Below are positions 1-11,619 of a stretch of DNA of 64,000 nt, piece by piece; position 1 is the stretch's first letter, and every line of letters begins with the position of its first letter. This DNA comes from Triglochin maritima (Eukaryota > Streptophyta > Magnoliopsida > Alismatales > Juncaginaceae). The notes under the pieces were generated by a model. That model did no database searches, was not told the origin of the DNA, and worked only from the letters and a program-made list of their open reading frames with translations. The stretch covers positions 38,143,254 through 38,207,253 of the forward strand of contig OY821781.1 of the NCBI GenBank assembly GCA_963682175.1, in the 5' to 3' direction. A program made the position numbers and the translations under genes.

Positions 1-989
1 TTTCACTTTTCTTCATGTGAACCTATAAATGAGTCATGTGACGAAGTGTAAAGTGAAATTCACCGCCCAAATGATGAAAGTCGTCATTGATAACATCAAT
101 GTCTTAAATCACCAAACCAAACGCACCGCCATCATTATAATCTATATGTTCTTCCTTTCTCTTTTATGGGTCCTATTAAGTTTGTTCCCTCCAATCCTTG
201 ATGTGATGGAAAAGCAAAGTTGTTGTCATCGACAACTACTAAATGTTAAGAAATGAAATTAATTTTTGTGAATCGGAATGTGTGTTTTGAGACGGATTCT
301 AAGCTGGATTCCAACAAGAATTCGGTAATAATCCAAATGTGATTCTGTAATAATCACAGATAGAAAATAAACTTCCAAATTCTGTAAGAATCTCTGAGTC
401 TTGACAACGAAATTTGTATAGAAAGAAGAAACTAAATTTTTATGACTTCTTGCAATAATCCAAATTCTAAAGACACAATTACTCTCAGTTGTATTTATCA
501 TAATAACATCATATTTTAATATGTTTATTATTTATGATATTTATTTAATAAACTTGATGAATTTACGATATTTTTTTTAATCCAGACATATTTTCATATT
601 TTCCGATATTTATCCTCGCTGGTCACATTTCGAGTTTGATCCGGACATTTTCTCTACACCTGCTTTAGATAAATAAATAAATTTCATATACATTGTATTT
701 TATGATAATTTTTAATATTAGAAAATAACATAAATATTTCTATATTAGTAAATATTCTACATTAGTAAAAAAAAAATCATATCATATCTTACAATAGTAA
801 TCTAATAACAATATAAATTTAAATCTAAGGGCATATTGGTCATTTAACATTTAGAATCATGAGCAACAATTTTTTTTCCATTCAAACGAATTTTGATTCT
901 TTTAAGAATCATGATTCTTACATTTTCACTTAGAATCTGAATTCTCACATGAACCCTGTCACCAGAATCCAATCCAAACGCAATCTGAT
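1..989. other. AT-rich intergenic DNA
   Basis: No gene recognised. Short ORFs on both strands have no family resemblance and no plausible exon context. The stretch contains several GAATC/GATTC-rich words (about 265-480 and 850-990) that look like remnants of an old repeat, but I could not define ends or a target duplication. Confidence 0.5.
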
Positions 990-1535
990 AATCTCAAGGG
1001 TAAATTACGGTTTCTTCTTTCGTTACGGTCGAGTAACATGCTAACCTATTGAACTTTAAAACCTCGTACTAACATCCTTAAATTTTGATTTGTATAACTT
1101 CTTATTTTATCCTCTTTTTATAAAAAATATATATATTATTTTTCAATATATACATTGTTTTTCTCAATTTGTTTTAGCGTTGTTTGCTAAACATTTTCTA
1201 ATATATCTTTGTGGTAAAGTTTAAGTCAAATCAGATGACGAACTTGTTTCAAATTTCAGTTTGATTTTGAACCAATTAGTCTCAAATTTGAGTAAAATTT
1301 GACGTCTGATTTGATTCAAACTTTACCATATGATACATTAGAAGTATGTTTGACAAACAACACAAAATTGAGAACAAATGATGAATATGTTCAAAAATAA
1401 CAATTTCTTGATGAGGAGGCGGTCAAAGTGTTACACAAAGTAAAATTTAAAGGTATCAGCATGACGTTTTAAAATTTAAAGGGTCAAAATGATAGTCGAC
1501 CATAATTGAGGGGCAAACTCGACACCTTGGTTTTA
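990..1535. repeat. Long imperfect fold-back element
   Basis: The two halves are imperfect inverted copies centred near 1265. The left half holds GTGGTAAAGTTTAAGTCAAA and the right half holds its inverted counterpart (TTTGATTCAAACTTTACCAT). Outer words such as 'ggtaaattac...cctattgaactttaaaa' on the left match 'ttttaaaatttaaagggtcaaaatgatag' on the right, inverted. No coding content. This is the usual form of a fold-back MITE in plants, whose transcript would make a long hairpin. Precise ends and target duplication were not resolved. Confidence 0.65.
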
Positions 1536-3005
1536 ATTGTTTTACGTGATGCACTGTTTTCTCGGTGAACTCTTTTCCCTCCTTGATCGGTTCACAAAGA
1601 CAAAATGTAAGGTTGGTGGTAACCCTAGTTTTAATTAGCGCGAAAGAAAGGACTCATCAAGTTTCCAACCACCTACTTTAAGTGATTCAACATGAATAAA
1701 ATTGTTGGAGGAACGGGTGACATTTAGAAAATTACTAAAGCAGTGTAATGTGCTAGTTTTGTAATATCAAAGTCGATTGTTATGGTTGCAATACTATCAA
1801 GCTAAGTGGGTTGCATTGCATTACTATTCTGTAGAGACTGTTATGCAAGATGTTAATCTATTATGTAAAGACTTACTGGATTATGTATAAGGCAGGTAGG
1901 GCAAGTAATCTATTCTGTAAAGACTTACTGGATTACGTATAGGGCTTAGTACATTATTGTTGGTGGAATGTTGTTGTTAGAATTTGAAATTTAGTTTTTA
2001 CATTTAGACTTAATTTTGTCGTATTTAAGCTGGTATGAAGTGTTGAAGTTTAAAATTTTGATCTCGTAGACTAGATAGAATGGTGTCTTCAAATTTTGAT
2101 TTTGAGGTGTTTGGTGTGGTTTTTAGGGAGTTAGGTTTGTTGGGTTCGTGGTGGAATGAGATTTTGTGGTTTTAAATTTTTATTCGGGAAAGATTTGTGG
2201 TGAACATTTGGTTGAGTTGGTGGATTGCTATTGTAAAAATTTAATCTTTAGGTTTTTGGTTTTGAGAATATTTGTGATGAACATTTGATTTATTGGTGGT
2301 TTGATTTGGGCAAGATTTAGATCTCTAAGTGTTTACCATTTATCTTTTGGATTTGGGCCAGGTTACCATTTATCTTAATCTAATCTACCCAAATTTCAAA
2401 AAAGAAAAAAAATGAAATTGTTTTACATGTACGGTGAGCTTTCTAGAGGGATGTACGGTTGAGTATTGACCTATTGTCTATAAGGATATGGTTAGCTATC
2501 TCTAATTTTTATCTAGGATTTTAACTATTTCTAGGTCATTTATAAGTCTTCAGGTAGGATTGATATGAATTGATTGTGATTTTGAAGCTTAAAGTAGAAG
2601 GTGACGATAATGTGGCTAATTAGGAAGAGGAAGTTCGGGATAGCATTGTTGACTTCCAATCTTGCCTACTTTTTGTGTTTAACTTAAATGTTTTTGTCTT
2701 TTAATATTAAACATATGTCTTTGTTTATAGTACTGACCAATCTTGCATGTGAAGAGTAACCTACACTTGGTTATTATAAGAGTTATGTTTTCTAATACAA
2801 GTTTGTTTACTTACCCTCTGGATCTAATTGACTATTTTTCCATGTAATTTACTTGTAAGCTCTGCTTATCCACCGTACACCCTCTAAGTTAGTGGTCCCC
2901 ATCAATTATTTTAAACTTTGGGGATTTTTAGTATAATGCACCCCAACAAAATAGAAAAATCTCATCCAATCCCAATTACCACAAAAAATCAATTTTATAT
3001 TTGAG
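1536..3005. other. Intergenic DNA, nothing recognised
   Basis: AT-rich, without a convincing ORF. A short partial duplication around 1845-1940 repeats the text 'taaagacttactggattat/cgtata'. No gene or element could be supported. Confidence 0.5.
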
Positions 3006-3016
3006 TGGTTGAGTCT

Positions 3017-3286
3017 AGGGGTGTGTATTCAGATCGGACCATATGTTTTTCCAAGGTCCGGACCGAAGACCGGACTAGACCGAATTGGTTCGGCCCGAGA
3101 CCCGACCGGTCCAAAACCGAATTTTTACCTCAAAAATAAAAAACAAACAAAAACCAGACCGGACTGGGACCGAATTTTCAGCAGGGTCCGGACCGAAACC
3201 CAGACTGGTTGATCCCGGTCTGGACTGAACTCGGACCGACCAGACCGGTCCAAAAAACCAGACCGGACTGATTGCTGCTCTCCCCT
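3017..3286. mobile_element. Small TIR element (MITE) built of GGTCCGG/CCGGACC words
   Basis: The element begins AGGGGTGTG and ends with the inverted relative CTCTCCCCT. It is flanked by the direct repeat GGTTGAGTCT (3007-3016 and 3287-3296; the neighbouring T also matches), read as a target-site duplication. The interior is a run of short words such as GGTCCGGACCGAA and ACCGGACTGG and has no coding function. The end resembles those of the elements at 11203-11611 and 58784-59451, which have 8-bp duplications; here the duplication is 10-11 bp, so the superfamily (hAT or Mutator-like) is uncertain. Confidence 0.75.
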
Positions 3287-3989
3287 GGTTGAGTCTTATT
3301 AACTCAACACTTCTCTTCAAAAACACCATAATTCATCCACGCACAAAGTGTATTTAGAATTAGACTTATTAAGATGTTCGACCCACGAGAATTAGAACAT
3401 AAATCTTCTTGGATTTTCTTCATGATCATGGAAGGTCTTTCCTCTTAGCACTTCTCGAAAAAACTTTTCGTCTTGCCTCCTAAGGAGTGACCTCGGCATA
3501 AATGAGTTAGGAAGGAGTATGATTTTTGTTGCACATAATGCAAGTTCAAATCCTATCGTAAGCACATAAACGTCAACATCCTTAATAACGGTCACCCGCA
3601 GTTTAAAATCACGAGCCATAGTCTGAAATAAGGTTGTCAATTCTAGTTCGAACTCGAAACTCGACTCGAATTAAACTGAAAAAGCGTTTGAATTTGGTTT
3701 AACTTAAAAAAGAAGGATCTTAATAAAAAACAAAACAAAAATCCAGGCTTAAGTCGTTAAACCAGTCGTTGAAACTCCAAAAAATTGAGATTCAATTTGA
3801 ATACTTATTCGAATTTTTTATTGTTCTATTTATAATTAATTATTGATAATAATATTGGTTTATATTTGGGCTAAAAATTGCTCTTAGAGTCGTTTATCCA
3901 TAGTTTGAAAATTGAAAGTACGTTTTTTTTTTGCGATTTAAAAAAGAATATGCATTCTTCAAAATTTAAGTCTTTTCAAAAAGTCACTT

Positions 3990-4266
3990 GACTAGTCCTC
4001 TCTCTATCTTCTCTCTCTCTATTCTACAGTCTCTCTCATCTTTAACTCTCACACCCACTTTCCCACCCAACCCAACAATAAAAAATAGAACCTAAAACAC
4101 CAAACCAACCTTAAATTTAAATTTAAAATTCAAAAAATAACTCCTCAAAACTCAAATCAAACAAACCTTTTCTTCTTCTTCTTCTTCTTCTTCTTCTTCT
4201 TCCACTCCAACAACTCCCACTTCTCCTCTTTCTAGGGTTTGTTCTCCAGATCTCGGAGAAGAAAAT
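3990..4266 (+). promoter_or_regulatory. CT-rich 5' leader/promoter region of ABIL1
   Basis: This stretch is a pyrimidine tract: TCTCTCTATCTTCTCTCTC near 4000-4040 and a (CTT)n microsatellite near 4168-4201, followed by TCTAGGGTTTG about 30 bases before the ATG. CT-rich initiators and leaders are typical of plant promoters. No clear TATA box is seen at a fitting distance, so the transcription start is not defined. Confidence 0.4.
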
Positions 4267-7200
4267 ATGCAGGTGGAGCAATGGGCGCCCATGACCTTCG
4301 ACGAGGCGTCCATGGAGCAGAGCAAGGGCTTCGTCAGAGCCCTCCAGGTGGGTTCGATTTGGATTTTTCGGTTAAAGATTGGAACTTTCTGGGGTTTTCG
4401 GGGTCGGAGAGGGATCTGGGGTTTTTGGTCGGACTTTTTTGGGATTTTGGTGGAATGTTGGGTTTTTTTTTGTGTTTTCTTAGATTGAAAATTAGTTTTG
4501 TTGTTGTTGAAGTTTGGATCTTTTTGGGATTTTTGTGTCGGATTTTTTTTTATTCTGTTAGTGGTTTTGTGTTTTTAGTTTGGTATTTTCGAGTTTTTAG
4601 GATATTTTGTGGGTTTAGTTATTTTTTTGTGTTTTCGGTTTGGTTTGGGATTTGAGTGGAGTGTTGGGGTTTTTTTAGATTAAAAATTGAATTTTTAGGT
4701 CTATTGGTTTGTTTTGTTCTATTTAATTTCTTTTTTTGAAACTTTAGTTAGTTTCGGATTTGGGTTGATTTGGCTGAAATTTTAGTATTTTGCTCTCTTT
4801 TCAAGTAAAACAATGCTGTTTAACTCTGTTGATTGTTTTTTGTGTTTCAATTATTTATTTATTTTTGAGTTTTCAGTATAGTTTAGGGTTTGGTTAGTTT
4901 GGGTGAAATGTTAGCCTTTTGTTTTTGTTTGATTCAAAATCGTTTTGATCATTTGTCTTTCAGCTGTATTAGTGGTAACTTAGATATGTTTTTTGTGCTC
5001 AATTTTTTTAATTTAGTTATAGTTTAGGATTTGGGTTCTAGCCTTTTGTTCTTTAGATTTAGAATGGGTTTCTAGCTGTAGTAGTGGTTTTTAGTCGGGT
5101 TTTTTGTGTTTTATTTTTTGACATTTATTGTGGTTTAGAATTTGGGTCGACTGGGTGGAGTGTTGACTTATTGTTTTTATTAGATTCAAAGTGCGTTTTT
5201 TAGGCTTTTAGCTCTATTTGTGTGTTTCAGAATCCAGAGTTTTCTTTCATAGCTCTATTAGTGGTTAGATGGGTCTGTTTATATGGCCTTTTTTGAAATT
5301 TTGGTATAGTTTAGGTTTTGGGTTAAATTTTGGTATATATTTTGACTTTTTGTTTATATGGGTTTTGGCCATTTATAGCTCAATTTCTAAGAATTTTGAG
5401 CAGTTGTTTAAAATATGTACCACTTATATATGGTATGCTACCCTATTAATAGAGCAGTTCTTGTCAATTCTATCCATTTGAACATGATTATACAATTTGG
5501 ATTCAAGTTGGTTAGGGATTATTGATCAAGATAACACCAACACGGATGCTAGTCAACCATTGACCACCTATATAAATAAGAAGAAATTGTGAAAAGTCTG
5601 CACGACATGGAGACTTAAATAGTACTTAACAAGACCTAATTGGCACAAATTATTAACACTATTGGTGTTGTAAACTAAAACAAAAATTATTGGTGTTATA
5701 CTACAAATTCGTGTTCATATGTTGGGAAGAAAACATCTTCATTTCCTACTTGTTTTAGGGGTTTTAACATCTTTGATGATTGTTGCTAGGAATTGAAGAA
5801 CCTTCGGCCTCAGCTTTATTCTGCCGCAGAGTACTGTGAGAAATCCTACCTCCATAACGAACAGAAGCAAATGTATGATTTCATATATGGAGGATCTATT
5901 CTTTATGGAGTTGCAGAAAATGATTATGATGATATCTTCACATGGTCCCACTATAGATAGAAAATTGTTGTCATGTCTCTAAAGTTACATTGAAAATATA
6001 TATCTTAAGATACTTCTACCCACAGTTACCAACCATATGACACTTTTAAGAAAGAGTTATTTGTTCTACTTAAGATTCGAACTTAAGGTTTGGTTATACT
6101 GCTGCAGGGTTTTGGACAATTTGAAAGACTATGCCATGAGAGCCCTCGTCAACGCCGTAGATCACCTTGGTACGGTTGCTTATAAATTAACGGATCTATA
6201 TGAACAGCAAAGTGCAGATGTCTCCAACGTTGAGATAAGAATTTCATGTCTAAATCAGGTAAGGGAAGATAGAAAGAAAGTAGTATTTTTACTTGGGAAG
6301 AATTTAATTAATTTGCTTTGTTTAGCAAATGCTTACATGCCAACGTTATGCGGATAAAGAAGGCCTCAGACAACAGCAGTTGTTAGCTACCACTCCGAGA
6401 CACCACAAACATTACATTCTGCCCGGTATATACATCCATTCATAATATTATTTTACTTTAAAACTAAAATAAGCTTGCAGAAAAGGAGCATGGGTGAGTA
6501 TTGATGTTTCTTGTCTCTGAATGGCAAGATAGATTCCATCAACCAAAAGGTCCGGACTGGTCCACAATTACACGATGGCGCTGGGCAAAGTAATATTACA
6601 TCAAATTTACATCCCAACCCCCAAGGTAGAGTTACATGTGGCTGTTTTTGATTTCGTTTTATAATTTGTTATGATTTCTAAATTTCTGTTATTCATTTAT
6701 TTGTCATTTGTGGTGTCTAGGAACCCTTGCAACAAAAACTCTTTCTTGGCATCTGGCCTCAGAGTCCAACTCCGGACCAATGAAAACTGCTAAGACAGTG
6801 TCGATGCAAGTTTCATTCTCTTGTACAAGTTTTTCTATAGAATTTGTTGATTCTGTGAAATTTTTTCTTACATAAAATACATTGTCTTTTGCCATGCAGA
6901 AATGGAAGTTCTAAATCTTATAAAACTGCACCTGAAGACTTCCATCTACTAGGTATCGTACAAAATTAAAATTACTGTTTTGGTTGCATTAGTCATCACA
7001 ACGCGTAACCTTCTTTACTTTAAAAGTGTCTTAGTTATACCAATAACATAGTGTGGCTGTTGTCTCATTTGTATTGCAGATGCGGTGGAACCTAAACCTC
7101 CATTACCTTTGTCATCTCAACTTCAGTCCAGAGGAGCCACTAGTCCTCATGTAGCATCTAACAGCACAATCTATAAGGTAAGTTTTTTCCCTCTCGGTAG

Positions 7201-7839
7201 AATTTCAAAATGTTATGACCAAATTTTACTCTTATCTCATGCTCTTTTAGGCAAAAAAATATTCTTATTACAGATAAAAAAAATCAATATTTTGAATTTG
7301 GCATTTGCAAACTATGCCAAACACAAACTTTCATCCTGCAACAACTACACAGCCACATTTGTCACATAAACCTTTTGTAGCATATGCAGTGGTCACGTAG
7401 CCATTCTTATAAAGTGTGGTTATTCAGTGATATTGAGCGACACATGCTTTGGCCAAGAAAAGTTTGAAAGTAACTAAAAGAAAGGGAATATATTCCTCAT
7501 ATGGAAGACCATCTTTTGTAATGTAACTTTCCACGGGAATCTTGGTGTTACCCTTTTCTGCCAATTATTAAAGATTTAAGATAAAATTTCGAACTTATTG
7601 CTTTTCGGGTCACTCCATCTTGCAATTTGAAATTGATTCTGCCCATTTTTTCCTGAAGTCCAAAATGTCAAATATGCTTGTAGGATTTCCTTGAAGTTCC
7701 CAAATCCTTGCCAGAACTCAAGCCCTTTGAGAAACCCACCGGACGAGAAATCTGTCGGCCTGCGGCTCGGAACAAGAGCATCATATCTGCGTTCTTCGCC
7801 AAGAATAAGTATCCAAAGCAGAAGAAAGCTTTTGTGTAG
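4267..7839 (+). CDS. ABIL1: ABL-interactor-like protein (ABIL1 type), SCAR/WAVE complex subunit
   Basis: Nine exons join in frame: 4267-4347, 5790-5872, 6108-6258, 6326-6425, 6533-6625, 6721-6805, 6900-6952, 7080-7177 and 7684-7839, giving 299 aa. The N-terminal half has the conserved Abi region (ELKNLRPQLYSAAEYCEKS, then DLYEQQSADVSNVEIRIS and RHHKHYILP), a helical segment that binds the other WAVE-complex subunits. The C-terminus (SIISAFFAKNKYPKQKKAFV) is the basic tail that I recall for plant ABIL1. The family activates ARP2/3-dependent actin nucleation in the cytoplasm. The middle part is variable and rich in Ser, Pro and Lys. All introns are GT-AG except the one after exon 6, which fits only with a GC donor (AT|GCAAGT at 6806). 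Exon 1 is separated by a 1.4-kb T-rich intron. The start was chosen because MQVEQWAPMTFDEASMEQSK matches the family N-terminus; an overlapping ORF in another frame (4239) is a shadow. Confidence 0.9.
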
Positions 7840-10800
7840 TGACAGACCTACATGAAGTTGTAATATATGTTTTCATGCTTATTTTCTTGATGCAGTAATG
7901 ATTCTATTGAAGTGTGCGTCTCTTGTGCCTTCTGTTCGAATATCCTACTTTTTTCTTATGTTGTAAATGTTATATAAATTGCCTTGTCAGTTTGTGTTCC
8001 AGTTAAGCTGAAGACGAAAATAAACGTTAACTTTTAGTCAGCTTCCTAGCGAAATTTACATCAAGCAAGTGGTTTTCCCCCTGAAAACAGAGTCTTGATA
8101 CCCGAGTCCACATGTTTCTTCAGGAGCTCATTTTATTTTCTAGAAATACTGTAACGTACCAAAAAATAGTTAATCCAAATATGTCATGCAAGACGCAGAG
8201 GTTGGTCAAGGTTCAGTGGATTTTGGTTTATGAAGGTGAAGATTTCTTTACAAGTTTTTATAAGTGGTACGGTTAATATATATATTTAAGGGTTTTTTTA
8301 ACTTGGGTACGCCTCTCAAACTTGCAGATCGTGTTTTTAAAAATTACTTGGGTACAATTTGTGTTGATTTTTTTTTAACTTTTGTACACCTGACTGTCTC
8401 GTTAGTCTTCGTCAACTCGTTACATCTACTAATAATCCATCACTAATTAATTGGGATTTTTACTTGGGTGCACCACAAAATTTACCTACTATAGGTCCGG
8501 CCCGGTCTGACCAAACCCAACAGGCCTTGGGCCTGACCCGTTAAGGGACACTGACCTGTCTAATTATTATTGTTAAATACTTCCAAAAATCTTAAAAAAT
8601 AATAAAAATCCTCCAAAAGTCTACAAAAATAACTAGAAAAAAAATTAAAAATACCGGGATGGTCCCCCGACCCGACCCGTTTAGGCCAACGGGCCCGTAC
8701 AATGCACACACACATGGAAGAAATCACCCAGTAACACGTGTATAGAGTATTAGAGAATAATCTTACATCGTCAAAATTAGAACATTCTCCTAGGTCATAA
8801 GTTGCAAGATCCTTCCGTTCATAGTCAATTGGTTTTGGGTTAGATACTTCGATAAATTATTATTTAAAAGGACAACAAATAATTTCTTAGTACTATTAAA
8901 AAACAGGTTTTGCTTTTGTTTTCGTGGCACCGTACAATGCAGGTCGAGTCTGTTGCACTTGTTCGTGGTATATGTCCACCACGGCCTGACTTAGATATTT
9001 GGGTTTTATAGTGTTTCGAACAGTTCGACGTGTTTTAATTTAAGATAACGTAGTTAAAAAGAATTAAAGGTTTAAGAGAAGTAACTAAGACCGATATTGC
9101 ATTATTGACGAATGAGTGACACTAACATTTTCCCCTTATTTTAATTAAAAATTAAACCACTATATAAAAATATATATAATTATGTAGTTTTTGACAAAAT
9201 AAAAAAAAGTTAATCGTAGTAAGGTATCTAAAGTTTTTTCACAAACATTTATACCTTCACCGAGAATAACTACAACCAGAATAACTTCTCTCGACTGGTG
9301 TGGAATCCAAGCCAAAGGCAATATACCAAAAAGGATTAGAATTCCTTAGTGGTTAAAGTGATGTGATTAAGGTTAATTGGGTTTAGTAAGTGTTTGGTTG
9401 AGTTTTACTGTTGGAGTTGGATATCCTAAGGCCACCCACTATTGTGCCCCCGACCCCTCAAAAATCTAGCTCTCTCTCTCTCCCTCACTGTCCATTAACC
9501 CATATTTTTATCAACATATTTTCAAAAATTATCTACTACCGTATCTCATTTTCAACACTCTTTCATTCACATCATTTCTTTTAAACTCGACACTTTAATA
9601 AAGATAAAACAAAAAAAAACAAAAAAAAAAGATTTTAAATAATTTCAAAATAAAAATAAAAGAGGCCAATAGATTGGGGAACCCAACCCCACCCAAACGG
9701 GACGCGCCACGTGCCTTGGGGATCTACAGTGGTGGGAAATCGAGTGCCCAAATTTTGGGGTCTTTGGTTTGATCGAGATTTATTATGTAGACTATGTGTT
9801 AAATATTGTGTATCACGGTTGTAGGAGTATTAGATTTGGGTGTTGCTGATATTGGGTTTATGTGTGGATGGGATTGTTTTGGTGTGGATTGAAGTTTAGA
9901 ACCGACCACCGTTTTGGAGAGGGTTTGATAGACCTTAAAATATATTGAAAAAGACATGGGGTTTAAGAAAGAGTTAAAGCTAGGATTAAGTGAAGGTACC
10001 CTATGGTTGAGTGATTAATAAACTTCGTAGGTCAATAGATGGGATTGGATTTAAAATCTCAACATGTTATCCACTTTTAATTTTTTTAATCACTTGAAGT
10101 GTGTTGGACTCGTTGATTGTCGAGTGGGCCGACAGTCGGGTTGTCCTCTTCAGCAGAAGCACCTAGTTTTATATATTTATAAAAGACAATATTCTGTCAA
10201 CCACGGTTTGTTACGGGTGTTCAGCCCATACCCGCATCCTACTTCCACTTGATTAGTCTAAGGACGAATCAGAATATACAATAGGTATCTCATGAAGGTG
10301 AACGTTCTTCTAAAATCTATATCTGAATTTTCCAAATCCTCGGTTATAGATTGTTACGTGTATGTTTTCGGCTCTTGATCTCTAGTAAGTAACACTTGAT
10401 TGGCTAGCCATCATTGAGGTGGGAAAACTTGCTTCCCCATATAAACTCATAGTGTCTCCCAGACAACATTATGTGATGGCTGCCTTACGAGAACGCACTT
10501 CATATTTATAATGGTTTCTACGTCTATGAAGAAATAAACATAATCCAACCTAACCATTAAAAGATGACTTAGACACAGGGGTGTTTAGGGCAGAGCAAAA
10601 CCCAGACCGGTCCGGGTTCAGTTCGGGAAGATTTGGTCCGGCCCGGTCTGGTCCGGGTTTCGGTCCGACAAAATTTTAAAACGGAAAGCAAAAGAAAACA
10701 AAATGCAGTGGAAAGTAAAAGACATTTGACTAAATCCTGTTGTTTGTGCATGTTTGAACAAATAATTTTTGGTGAATTTGGATACCAAAACACGGATGAC

Positions 10801-11194
10801 AGAAAAATATTGTTAATGAATTGAAATGAAAATTCTAGTTAAAAGATGGAGATTTCGATCGTCTGAGTTGGTGATTCCAGTTGAGAATTTCGATGGACCG
10901 AAAATGTGTTCGGTCGCCCGTTAGGATAATTTCGATGGACCGAAGGGTTGGCGGTCGATCACATACAACGGGTTTCCATTGTTTTCCGACCTCAAACATT
11001 GCGAAATTGAAAAAGGAAAATGAAAATTTTGTCTATATAAGGGAAACCAACGAATGCACAAACAACCCAATTTTTCGGTGAAAGAGAAAATGTTTATCCT
11101 TTCCCGTGCTTTCCATCGGATTCCCAGTGCACAAACCCTACACAATGTCCAACCCCAATGCGAAGTTTACCATAACAATGCCTTATTAAGGTCT
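7840..11194. other. Intergenic DNA with fragments of GC-word elements
   Basis: No gene recognised. Around 8490-8705 lie words such as GGTCCGGCCCGGTCTGACC and CCCGACCCGACCCGTTTAGG, and around 10577-10680 an element end (CAGGGGTGTTTAGGGCAGAG) followed by CCGGTCCGGGTT words. Both resemble the interiors of the MITEs at 3017 and 44145, but only one end, or none, can be seen, so they are truncated copies. The first few hundred bases after 7839 should contain the ABIL1 3' UTR. Confidence 0.5.
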
Positions 11195-11202
11195 GTTTGG
11201 GG

Positions 11203-11611
11203 TAGGGGTATAAATTGGACGGGTAATACTCGTATACCCGATCACCTGTCCTAGTCGAGTACGGGTACAAAAACTCATATACATTTAAAAATTCATACCT
11301 GTATACATGTACCCGTTTACCCGGTTAATAAACGGGTCGGGTACGGGTATACGCATTACTCGTACCCGTATACCCGTTAAGTTATATTATATATTTTATA
11401 TGTTATATATATTTTATATACTATATATTACATTTTTATATACTATATTATATTTTTATATATTATATCCGTCATACCCGTCTACCCATCCCGTACCCGC
11501 TAACTTAACGGGTACGAGTATAAATATTTTTAGCCGGGTACATACCTGTACTTGCTAATTTATCCGGGTACGAATACAAGTAGAGGCATACCCGACCCGT
11601 TTACACCCCTA
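11203..11611. mobile_element. hAT-type MITE with TACCCG/CGGGTA interior
   Basis: The ends are inverted repeats: TAGGGGTATAAA on the left and TTTACACCCCTA on the right. They are flanked by a perfect 8-bp target duplication GTTTGGGG (11195-11202 and 11612-11619), the hAT signature. The 409-bp interior reiterates CGGGTAC/GTACCCG and TATACCCG words around an AT-rich core (about 11385-11470, TATATATTTTATA-like). It has no coding capacity, so it must have been moved by a transposase encoded elsewhere. Confidence 0.9.
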
Positions 11612-11619
11612 GTTTGGGG

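Noticed and set aside
6481..6493. A 13-base micro-exon in ABIL1 (AG acceptor, GTGAGT donor)
   Set aside because: Including it forces a stop in the next exon; joining exon 4 directly to 6533 keeps the frame and the family sequence.
9410..9760. Possible TIR pair (CCACCCACTATTGTGCCCCC and CTACAGTGGTGGG)
   Set aside because: The inverted match is short and weak and no target duplication is seen.
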